Below, one piece after another: positions 1 through 8,882 of a DNA stretch of 36,563 bases. The DNA comes from an uncultured bacterium (GTDB taxonomy: Bacteria; Patescibacteriota; Gracilibacteria; BD1-5; UBA2023). The stretch's first letter is position 1; every line of letters begins with the position of its first letter. The DNA lies in the NCBI GenBank assembly GCA_903908595.1, contig CAIVSN010000153.1:1-36563 (forward strand). Reading direction: 5' to 3'. Made by a program: the position numbers and the translations under genes. Under the pieces are notes generated by a model. The model was not told where the DNA came from, searched no databases, and saw nothing but the letters and a program-made list of their open reading frames with translations.

Positions 1-780
1 GTACGCGAACGTGAACAGCGACCCCGTGTATGCCCCCGTCCCGCTCGTGGGGAGCGTCGCGGTGGAGTCGGTGCCGGAGAACCCCATCGCGTACCCCGAC
101 CCGCTCGTCGTCTTCGCGAGGTCCATCCCCGTGAAGCCCAGTTCCTGCACCGGCTGGTTCACGTTCCCTCCCGTATTCGACAGGACTATCCCCAAGGCGT
201 CCCCCTTCGACACCGGGGTCCTCGCGGCATAGCTCGACCCTCCCGCCCACGCCTCGTCCACCCCGGGAATCCCCGGAACCATCCCGATTCCCGTGGCCTT
301 GCTCCCGTCCTCCAGGAACGCCATCGCCTGCATTTTCGTCTGTCCCGCGTTCACCGCGTACGTCGTATGCATTCACGAATCGAGCGGATCCCGAGTCGAA
401 CCCGGAGACAGTTTCGCGAGTCCCGCCACCCGGTCCCTCGCGAACCCTTGGTACCCGATAATCACTCCCGAAGCCGTCAGCGTCACCGCGTCCTCCGGCA
501 TCGGGAACGTTCCCGCCACTACCTTCCACAGGGTCAGCCCCTTCTGCAGGTTCGACAGGTTCGATATCCTCGACCCGTCCCGTGCCGAAGCCGAGTACCC
601 CTGGATGGAAAGGAAGCCGATGGTGCCCAGTATGGCAAGTATCGTGATGACGACCACAAGTTCAACCAAAGTGAACCCGAGCAGCTTCTTACTGGAAGGA
701 ACGGATGCGGGATGGGAAATCCGAAATTCCCCGGTTTCCCCGGACGTGCGAGCCGTATTTGGATTGGTTATGCGAGCCAT
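1..780 (-). CDS. Type IV prepilin-like protein, LamG-type paralogue 1 (C-terminus cut by window edge)
   Basis: Surface or pseudopilin-type protein carrying a class III prepilin signal. The motif KKLLG|FTLVEL lies at about residues 31-41 (cleavage after G35, Glu at +5) and is followed by a hydrophobic helix. The next part, with YSASARDGSRI and GYQGFARD, is almost identical to the two genes upstream. One in-frame UGA (near position 372) reads as Gly in DSGMHTTYAVN, matching the paralogues. The start is the ATG at 780, giving a long 35-residue leader. The stop of the upstream paralogue lies only 33 bp away, so the three are probably one operon. The window ends at SLFTFAY, just where the LamG-like half begins in the complete copies, so the C-terminus is not visible. 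Function in adhesion or pilus assembly is inference from the family. Confidence 0.85.
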
Positions 781-813
781 ATGTAGCAAGGTTAAAAATG
801 TAAAAAAGAATGC

Positions 814-2373
814 TTACTTCGTGGCGTTGTATAGAGTGGATATCTCGGAGTCGGAAAGGGCGCGGTTGTATACGCGGACTTCGTCGATGGTTCAATCCAT
901 TCCCCATGATCAGTTGTAATCAGCGTCTCATCATATTCAGAAACTTCCAGTATTATTTATGGATCAATTAAAAGTTCACTCTGAAATTTTATTACCATTT
1001 ACAAAGAATTCCATTGTCTTTTTTCCAGCTGTGTACTTGATAAGTAAAAATTCATAAGAGCCGATATTTGGCTTTATTCAATAATTTTGAATCGTGTAAC
1101 CAGCATTGTCCAACATTATGTATTCATAAACATTCAATGATCAAGACCAATTGTCGTATCTTAGAGTAAAGCCATTGTTATCTGTCGGACTTGCCCATCT
1201 TAATTTTGATGCAAATGTGCAATAATTTGATGTCGGAGGGGATGATTTGCATTTTTCTGTCATTTTTCAATGTGCAGAGACTGTAAAGTCGGTATTTAAT
1301 TTTAGAGATGTACTATCAGGAATTTTGACATAGTTATAATTTGTGGCTGAAAAACTCATTGCTTTGCCATTTTTTCCATCTACGAACTGTGGTCAGATTG
1401 TTCAGCATGCACCGCTCGTAGACCAACTGTAGCACGTTCCATAATTTCCTTTTCCGCTCAGATCTTTCAGTTTCCCATCATTTCAAGCCCCGCACGATTC
1501 CCCCGCGCATACCGTCTCCATGTCCCAGTACCCCACCAAACTACTATTACTACTTGCCAAAGCCTTTTCCTTGATCAGATCCTCCCGCTTGTTGTACGCG
1601 AACGTGAATAGACTCCCCGTATACGCCCCTGTCCCGCTCGTCGGGACCGTCGCGGTAGAGTCTCCCGCGGCGAATACCATCGCGTACCCCGAACCGCTCG
1701 TCGTCTTCGCGAGGTCCATTCCCGTGAAGGTCGCCGCGTTGTACAGCTCCTGTACCGGCTGGTTCACATTGCCTCCCGTATTGGAAAGGACTATCCCCAA
1801 TGTGTCCCCCTTCGACACCGGAGTCCGAGCCGAATAGTTCGATCCCCCAGCATACGCCGTTTCCAATCCAGGTCCCATCCCGATCCCCGAAGCCTTGCTC
1901 CCGTCCTCCAGGAACGCCATCGCCTGCATCTTCGTCTGGTTCGCGTTCACGGCGTACGTCGTATACATCCCCATGTCCACCGGATCCCGAGTGGATCAGG
2001 GCGACAGCTTCGCCATTCCCGCCACTTGGTCCCGGGCCGAGCCCTGGTACCCAATCGTGACCCCCGAAGCTGTGAGCACGACCGCGTTCTCCGGCATCGG
2101 GAACGTACCGGCCACCACCTTCCAAAGTACCAGCCCCTTCTGCAGGTTCACGAGGTTCCCGATCCTCGAACCATCACGTGCCGAAGCCGAGTATCCTTGT
2201 ATGGAAAGGAAACCTATGGTGCCAAGGATTGCCAGTATCGCGATAACGATAACGAGCTCCACGAGCGTGAACCCGGGGAGGAGCTTGCGGGAAGGAACGC
2301 AGGTCTTTGAAACCGCTAATAATGGACCTTCCTTTTTCGTTTCGGCGGCGTTTGCATGGGATAGGGAAGTCAT
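814..2373 (-). CDS. Type IV prepilin-like protein with C-terminal LamG-like domain, paralogue 2
   Basis: 519 residues with UGA read as Gly. The prepilin motif LLPG|FTLVELVIVIAILA lies at about residues 31-48 (cleavage after G34), followed by the conserved pilin-like region. The C-terminal half looks like a concanavalin/LamG jelly-roll domain: it begins at SLVGYWDMET and ends in GTIDEVRVYNRALSDSE, the usual closing strand of that family. UGA codons are rare in the GC-rich N-terminal half (one at about position 1996) but number more than a dozen in the AT-rich stretch 905-1440. The last approximately 90 bp are GC-rich again and match paralogue 3. Start ATG 2373; the in-frame region upstream overlaps the end of the preceding gene and has no better start. 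Likely an exported carbohydrate- or surface-binding pilin (inference). Confidence 0.85.
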
Positions 2374-2404
2374 ATATAACAAGGTAAAAAATGATAAGAA
2401 ACGC

Positions 2405-3892
2405 CTACTTCGTGGCGTTGTACAGCATTGAGATTTCGGAGTCGGAGAGGGCGCGGTTGTAGATGCGGACTTCGTCGATGGTACCATTCATTCCATTCCA
2501 GTCGCCGCCTACATATAGATACGCAGCCATATTTAGAGGTGTATCAAATGAAGTGTCATAATTCTTAATGCTGTCTGCGTTTCAGTCAATAAAGTATTTT
2601 GTCGTGAAATTATTTCGATTTACCACTATATAAATGCTTGTATTTTTATTCAATTCAATTTTCCCAGTACTGCTTGTCGCTCCATTCCCTGAACCCTGAA
2701 GGCTTCACTCACCCATTTCCATTTCTATGCTTCAATTGTATATCATATCAATGACATACCAATTTCCCGTTGGATAGTCACTTCTTCAAAAAAGGCGAGT
2801 ATTGCTATGACTTACGAATTCGGATCCAGTAAAAGTGGAAAGATTGACTTTTAGTCAAATTGTATAGCTATCTTTTCAATGGTTGTACCCAGTCGTTCGC
2901 AAGTAATCTCTTCAAGCGAGCACGATAGATTTTCAATTTGACATTGATATGCAATTTGTCAAACTTCCCGAACTATAGCAACCCCCGTGGTTCCCATACC
3001 CGCTCAGATCCTTCAACAACGCCTGGCTCCCGCTCATTACCGTCGTCTCCATGTCCCAGTATCCCACCAGGCTCGCGTCGCTTACCGCCAGTTCCTTCCT
3101 CGCTATCAGGTCCGCCCGCTTGTTGTACGCGAACGTGAACAGCGACCCCGTGTACGCTCCCGTCCCGCTCGTCGCTACCGTCGCGGTGGAGTCGGTGCCG
3201 GAGAACACCATCGCGTACCCCGACCCGCTCGTCGTCCTCGCCAGATCCAGCCCCGTGAAGCTCCCCGCGCTATAGAGCTCCTGCACCGGCTGGTTCACGT
3301 TGCTCCCCGTGCTCGACAATACTATCCCCAAAGCGTCCCCCTTCGACACCGGGGTCCTCGCGGCATAGCTCGACCCTCCTGCCCACGCCGTCTCCGCCCC
3401 GGGAAACCCCCCGGTACCGCCCCCGCTCCCCATCCCGATCCCCGAAGCCTTGCTCCCGTCCTCCAAAAACGCCATTGCCTGCATCTTCGTCTGGTTCGCG
3501 TTCACCGCGTACGTCGTATACATTCAGGTGTCCGCGGGATCCCTCGTCGATCCCAGAGACAGCTTCGCCATTCCCGCCGTCCGGTCCAGCGCGGATCCCT
3601 GGTACCCGATGACAACCCCCGAAGCCGTCAAAGTGACAGCGTTCTCCGGCATAGGAAACGTTCACGCCACGACCTTCCACAAAACGAGTCATTTCTGCAA
3701 ATTCACTAAATTCCCAATGCGAGAGCCATCCCGGGCCGAAGCCGAGTATCCCTGGATGGAAAGGAACCCTATGGTGCCGAGGATTGCCAGTATAGTGATG
3801 ACTACTATGAGCTCAACTAGAGTAAAACCGAGGAGCCTTTTCCGCCGGGGCAATTTTATACCGGAAAATTCGCTTCGTTCGGCTTGGTACAT
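2405..3892 (-). CDS. Type IV prepilin-like protein with C-terminal LamG-like domain, paralogue 3
   Basis: 495 residues with UGA read as Gly. The prepilin motif RKRLLG|FTLVELIVVITI is at residues 17-34 (cleavage after G22). UGA codons fall at conserved glycines, for example NLQKGLVLWKVVAGTF, where the paralogue has a GGN codon at the first Gly. The pilin-like half is nearly the same as in the two genes downstream. The second half starts at SLVGYWDMETT and ends GTIDEVRIYNRALSDSE, a LamG-like ending. Between them, 2500-2955 is AT-rich, UGA-rich and unlike the corresponding part of paralogue 2. This is the first gene of the tandem array and has a good promoter 25 bp upstream of the ATG. The leader sequence differs from those of the paralogues. 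Confidence 0.87.
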
Positions 3893-3916
3893 TGGGATTT
3901 TGGTTAAAGTGGGGGA

Positions 3917-3945
3917 AGCATAACCTATTCTGGGGGGAGGGTCAA
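3917..3945 (-). promoter_or_regulatory. Sigma-70-like promoter for the pilin array
   Basis: On the minus strand, TTGACC (3945-3940) and TATGCT (3922-3917) are separated by exactly 17 bp, and the ATG of the first pilin gene follows 24 bp later. It is the only convincing promoter in the 188-bp gap 3893-4080, and no comparable promoter occurs in the 31-33 bp gaps between the pilin genes. This supports co-transcription. Confidence 0.6.
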
Positions 3946-4080
3946 TATATTCTGAGCCTATTTTCGCAGAGGATATGCCACATTTGGGCTAACACGGAAA
4001 TTTCCCCCACGCATGAACGTACGTAGATGGGTTTCGTCTCATAATTTTCCTAGATCGTTTACTATGGGGCTCCCCCGCCG

Positions 4081-6456
4081 TTAGTACTTTTTCTCCACCT
4101 TCGTCCCGTTGAGATAATAGGGGATAATCGTCTTATAATCCCACTTCTTGACGGTCGCGAAATACGTCGCTCCGATACCGGAAATCCCGACCCCGTGTCA
4201 GGCTTGAGCCTTGCCTTCGCCACCCGGATCCGCGACGGATTGGAGGTAGGCGATATCCTGGCAGGTCGTCGTGGCGGGCAGCTCTTTCTTCGCGACCCGG
4301 GCGTTGCAGTATTCGAGCGCGGAGAGGGTCCTTCCGCTCGATTGGCTGAAATACCATGGCTTGATGGGTTTTCCCTGGTACGTGATGATTTCCCCTCTGG
4401 TTTCCTTCGCGTACTGGATCGTGGAATCGGAGCGTTTTTCATACCCGTATCCGAGATATTTCTGGAAAACGTCCGGATCGTCCGATCCGTCGTAGGGTTT
4501 TCCGGGAAATTTGCGGTAGTCCGGACTCGTGTAGAACATGGCGTAGCTCCGGGCGGCGACGAGGATGGTTTTGGCTTTCTCGGCGTTTTCCCCGTTGCTG
4601 AATTCCGCGAGGCCCCGGAGATAGAGTTCGAGCGGGATCTCGTTGATGGCGATCAGCTTACCGTCTTCGACCCGGATTTCGATTTTCCCCCGGAATTCGT
4701 TGTCGTTATATTTTTTCTCCTTGTCCCAAGCGGGTATCCGTATCCAGTTGTTGATCCGGACGACCGTGGCACCGAGGGAAACGGTCTCGGTCCGGTATTT
4801 TTTGCCGCCCATGGTGGTCTCTACCTTGTTTCCGACTTTCTTTACGGATATTTTGTCGAATGCCACTTTTCCGGATTTTTTGTCCCAGCCGAGCACCGGG
4901 TTTCCTTCGACGGCTTCCAATTCTATTTTTTTCAGGACCGGTACGGAGAGCTTGATTCGGATGTTCGGTCCGTCGTTTGTGGCGACGTTCGGGGTCGCGG
5001 GATTGGTTTTGGGATCGGTTCTCGGGTTCACTATTACGATCGGTTTGGCCTTCTTGATGGTTTCCGGCCGGATCGTCGGATTGGCGTTGACGAGGTATCC
5101 TTTCGACGAAGCGTTCAGTTTTGGCAAGAGGCGGTCGTTGATTTCCGCGTACAGGTTGGCTCCGGGGCACGAGGTGAAGCCGACGTCCCGATGTCCCACG
5201 AGCCCCTTCATCTCATAATCGTGCGTCATGCATTCCTCGTCTACTTTGCAGGCTTTGTGCCCCGTCAGCGTGGTATTGGTATCGATCCCGTATTTTTTGG
5301 AAAGCGCGGTAAGGAATTTTTCGAGCGTCGCTTTCTGTTCCTTGACGAGTTTGTCCTTTTCGTAATTCCCGATGACGCTCACGCCGACCGTCCCCCGGTT
5401 GTTCCAGCTCGCGTGGGCGCCGACCGCGTAATCTCCGCCGGCCCGTCCCTCGTATACCACGCCCCGCTGGCCCACGACGAACTGATAGCCGATGTCTCCC
5501 CAGCCGCGAACGATGGTATGGTAATAATAAAAGGACCGTATGAGTTCCTCGTCGGAGAGCGATTTGACGTTGTCTTCCGCGGTATGGTGCACGACCATCT
5601 GCCGGACGCTCGCGGCTTTCTCTATCGGCCAGACGAGATCGTGGCCGTTTTCTTTCCAGATGATTTCGCTGACCCTGGATTGTTCGGGGAATTTTTCTTC
5701 GAGGCTGGCTTCGATCGCGATATTTTTCGCCAGTTGTTTTTTGGCGGCCTCGGTCGGCTTGGCAGCGGATTGTTTCTTAAAAATGTTTTTCCAGATTTCG
5801 CTGTCGGCATACCGGAGGTTTTCGTCCGCTCCCCATTCCGCGCGAGATACGATCGGAAACGCGCTTGGCGCGGCATGGGCCGTTTTCGCGAAGGCATCGG
5901 GATCGTAGGCGATTTTGCCGACGGAGCTCCGGGTATCGAGCGAGACCAGGTGGAGAACGGGATGGGTCAGGGTTTCGCAGCCGGAGCATTCTACCCGGAT
6001 TTCGTCGGTCGGTTCGAAGTGGATTGGCGCCGTGAAATAGGCTCCCCGTTCGGTTTCGTCGCCGGAGAGTTCCAAATCGGCATGTTTTTCCGTTCCGTTC
6101 GAGAAGATGGCGAAGGTTACGGCGTCTTCGCGGTCGATTTGGCTTTCCGTCTCCAATTCCACGACGAAGCTGTTCTTCGGGGATTCCAGTTTGACCGACG
6201 TAGCGAGCGCCAGTTGGCGGTATTCGTTCGCGTAGGTGTATTGGGTTTTCCATTCGATGGAAGTCGCGACGGGGGAGAGGTAGGGGGCGAGCAATACGGC
6301 AATCACGAATTTCGCGAGAAGCCCGTAAAAACGCGAACTCCTCGCCGATTTTTCCGCTCCTCGTTCAACGTGCGGATGCACGCCTCGCTTCGGTGCTCAA
6401 AATCGGCTTCGGATTTCATCGTTTTTACGGGCTTCTCGTTTTACAGGGGTTTTCAT
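4081..6456 (-). CDS. N-acetylmuramoyl-L-alanine amidase (PGRP/Amidase_2) fused to SpoIID/LytB domain
   Basis: 791 residues, predicted exported cell-wall enzyme. A hydrophobic signal/anchor helix is at about residues 46-62. The PGRP/Amidase_2 domain runs from about 204 (SRAEWGADENL) to 445, with zinc-ligand motifs VVHHTAED (about 288-295) and GHRDVGFTSCPG (421-432). The SpoIID domain covers about 605-780 (LYLRGLAEF, AARSYAMFY, FSQSSGRT). Under the standard code the protein would stop inside the SpoIID hallmark GHGVG; here that first Gly is UGA (4198-4200) and the protein ends at TAA 4081-4083. SpoIID proteins cleave denuded glycan strands, so one chain joins stem-peptide removal to glycan cleavage. 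Residues about 7-47, before the signal helix, are encoded by palindromic element copy A1. The ATG at 6456 is only 27 bp from the start of the divergent gene, so a later start is possible. Confidence 0.9.
6315..6438 (-). repeat. Palindromic element A, copy 1 (in-frame in the amidase/SpoIID gene)
   Basis: A 124-bp element with perfect 19-bp terminal inverted repeats (cgagaagcccgtaaaaacg and its complement) around an 86-bp core. The core has its own nested dyad ending in a tip hairpin, cgtgc-ggat-gcacg. It is read in frame with the host gene as NDEIRSRFGAPKRGVH followed by VERGAEKSARSSRF, including one UGA. Five further copies lie in the window. The strand given is the strand on which it is translated. 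Confidence 0.9.
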
Positions 6457-6483
6457 TTTGCAAAGGGGGGTGAGTTGAATAGT

Positions 6484-7347
6484 ATGCAGGCAGTAGTAAT
6501 ATCGAATTATATGGCACTCAAGTCCGAAATCAAAGACTTTGTTCGAAAAGTCCTCTTGCTTTGAATCCTGCTTTCCTGTGTAATCAATTTCTTGTTTACC
6601 TATTTTTCCAGTTTTTCGGATTGAAACGAAGCATACGCAAACCAGAACGAATTACAATTTCGAAAAGCCGACGTTCCGTATCTTGGAAACGTCGGGGTGG
6701 CGCTCTCGCTCAATGTCGGGCTCTCGAAAACCGTAAAAGACGGCGCCCCGGTCCGGCTTTTTTCCGACGTGATCCCGCTTTCCAGCATACTTGCCGACAA
6801 GACGACCGGACGCGACAAGATCATCGCGTCCCACATGATCGCCGCGCAGGAATACATCAACGTGCTCCAGATGGACGTAGGCAAGACCCTCGATCAGTCC
6901 GTCGACCGGGGAGCCATGCTCGAAAGCATCATCGACGGCCTCAAGTACCGGGGCAACAAGACCAACGAATACCTGAGCTCCCTCGTCAGCCAGCGCGCGG
7001 AACTCCAATCGGCGCTCGACGCTTCCACCAAGAACATCAATACGCTCAAGTCACAGCTCTCGGCCAGCTATCAAAAAATGGATTACGACGGTACCCAGAC
7101 GTCGCTCGACGCGTACTTGGTCGAGAAGAACAACGAAATCTATGCCCGGTCCTACATCGTGTTCCTCGACAAATTTTCCGCGATGTATACTTCGCTCAAC
7201 GCCTACAACCGCAAATTGCTCGACACGCTGACCAACAACAAGGAAGCGCTGATCAAGAACGTCACCGTCGTGATGCCGGACAGCGGAGACGAGTTCCTGA
7301 ACAAGCTGGAACTTCTCAAGCAGGAAGGGGATCTTCCGGCCAACTAG
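6484..7347 (+). CDS. Exported or membrane-anchored protein of unknown function, mostly alpha-helical
   Basis: 287 residues with two in-frame UGA codons read as Gly near the N-terminus (LLLGILLSC and FSDGNEAYA). A hydrophobic segment (about residues 22-42, VRKVLLLGILLSCVINFLF) looks like a signal peptide or anchor. The rest is polar and probably helical (SASYQKMDYD, VEKNNEIYARS, NRKLLDTLTNNKEAL), without a family motif I recognise. The start ATG 6484 is preceded by a strong purine-rich ribosome-binding site (AAAGGGGGGTGAG, about 9 bp away), which is unusual for this window; ATG 6511 is an alternative. It ends in TAG and is followed by a clear terminator, so it is probably monocistronic. It is divergent from the amidase gene, which may hint at an envelope role, but that is only inference. 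Confidence 0.8.
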
Positions 7348-7384
7348 TATCGGGACCGTTGCCTATTGACAATTCCAAATTTTT

Positions 7385-7415
7385 AAAAAAATCCGGGTAA
7401 ATTCCGGATTTTTTT
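7385..7415 (+). terminator. Rho-independent terminator after the exported protein gene
   Basis: Stem AAAAAAATCCGG, loop GTAAATT, stem CCGGATTTTTTT: 12 paired bases with a terminal T run, 37 bp behind the TAG stop. The A/T-rich flanks could make it work in both directions. Confidence 0.85.
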
Positions 7416-7442
7416 GGAGAAATTCCGTGACGGTCGTATAAT
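7414..7442 (+). promoter_or_regulatory. Promoter for the desaturase gene
   Basis: TTGGAG at 7414-7419 and a perfect TATAAT at 7437-7442, 17 bp apart, lie directly behind the terminator and 25 bp before the ATG. Confidence 0.6.
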
Positions 7443-7467
7443 CCCCGCGTTTTTAACGCACGAACCC

Positions 7468-8676
7468 ATGAACCTCTCGAAATACCATCTCCCCGTGTGA
7501 ATCTACCTGGTGCTCAACCCGCTGATTTCCGTCTTGTTGGCTGCCGCGTACTACCATTACGTCGGATTTCATGCCGGAATCCTCGTCTTCGCCTTCGTTT
7601 TCGCGGCGCTGACCAACCTGAGCATTACCGTCGGATACCATCGCCTGTTCTCCCACCGGAGTTTCGAGGCGCATCCGGCCGTGAGATTTCTCCTCCTGCT
7701 CGTGGGGACGAGCGCCTGGCAGTGACCCGTGCTCAAGTGGGCGAGCGACCACCGGATCCACCACCACCGGATCGATACCGCCGGCGACCCGTACGACATA
7801 GGCCGGGGATTCTGGCACGCGCACATGGGCTGGATGTTCCTCCGGGAATCCATCGATCTTCCGATACGCGCGCCGGATTTGCAAAAAGACGCCATGCTCC
7901 GTTTCCAAGAACGGTACTATGTCCCGCTCGCGATTCTCACGGGATACCTGCTACCGGCCCTGCTGACCTGGCTCATGTTCGGGGATTTTTTCGGGGGACT
8001 GATCGTCGCGGGAGGCATCCGCATCGCGCTGACGCAGCAGAGCACGTTTTTTATCAATTCGCTGTGCCACTATGTCGGCTCCCGTCCGTACGACGCGACG
8101 ATTTCCGCGCGCGATTCCTGGCTCATGGCCATCCTGACGCACGGGGAAGGGTATCATAATTTCCATCACGCGTTCCAGTTGGACTACCGCAACGGCATCC
8201 GGTGGTACCAGTGGGACCCGACGAAGTGGACCATCTACCTGCTATCGATTGTCGGAGCCGCCAAAAATCTCCGGACCATTCCCGCGGAAGCCATACTCCG
8301 GGCCCGGCTCCAGGTGGACGAGTCCGTCATCGCGAAACGCGGACAGATTACCGATTCGCTCAAGGGCCTCAGGGACAAGATCCTCGGCGCCCAGAAGCAG
8401 CTGGCGAAACTCACGAACGAATATTCTCGAATCAAATCCGAATACCGGGAACGGAAACTCCAGATCGAGCGGGACTACCGAAATCGGAAACTGGCCCTCG
8501 GAGCGGCGTATTCGTCAAAAAAAATCGAACTGCAAGCGGAATACCGGAGGATTTCCGAAGAAATTACCGACTGCCGGAACCGGAAAATCGCGGAAATCCG
8601 CCGGGATATCAAGCTCACGAGGATAGAATTGTCCGGGATGCTGGCACAATGGAAAGTCCACCGTTCTTTCGCGTAA
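7468..8676 (+). CDS. Acyl-CoA/fatty-acid desaturase (delta-9 type) with a C-terminal coiled coil
   Basis: 402 residues. Membrane di-iron desaturase that would introduce a double bond into an acyl chain. The three histidine boxes are present: HRLFSH (58-63), HRIHHH (95-100) and GYHNFHH (228-234), with hydrophobic segments between them. Two UGA codons read as Gly: residue 11 and residue 86 in SAWQGPVLKWASDHR, where Gly is conserved in the family. Under the standard code this would look like a broken gene. From about residue 281 the chain becomes a long charged coiled coil (AKLTNEYSRIKSEYRERK, EEITDCRNRKIAEI) that ordinary desaturases lack. Start ATG 7468, 25 bp behind a TATAAT promoter. Stop TAA, then a hairpin. 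Confidence 0.9.
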
Positions 8677-8689
8677 AAACGGAAAATTG

Positions 8690-8706
8690 ACGCATTTTGC
8701 GTTTTT
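8690..8706 (+). terminator. Probable terminator after the desaturase gene
   Basis: Small hairpin acgca-ttt-tgcgt followed by a T run, 13 bp behind the TAA. It is nested in a wider imperfect dyad (ttgac...gtcaa). Confidence 0.5.
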
Positions 8707-8882
8707 GTCAACGCACAAGGTTTGCATTGGAAAGAAAAATATGGTGCAATGGGTACATGAACTTTTGCAAATTTGCCCCTATGCTTGCCCGAATCTTCCC
8801 TGCATTCTCCCAGTTTCCCCGAGAAATAGCGTTTTTTTTGAGAAATTGCTTCGTACGGACGTCTCCCGTGACGCTTGCGAAA

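Noticed and set aside
4195-6564. 789-codon open frame on the plus strand
   Set aside because: Exact antisense of the amidase/SpoIID gene. The minus-strand protein has recognisable domains and catalytic motifs; the plus frame is low-complexity in character.
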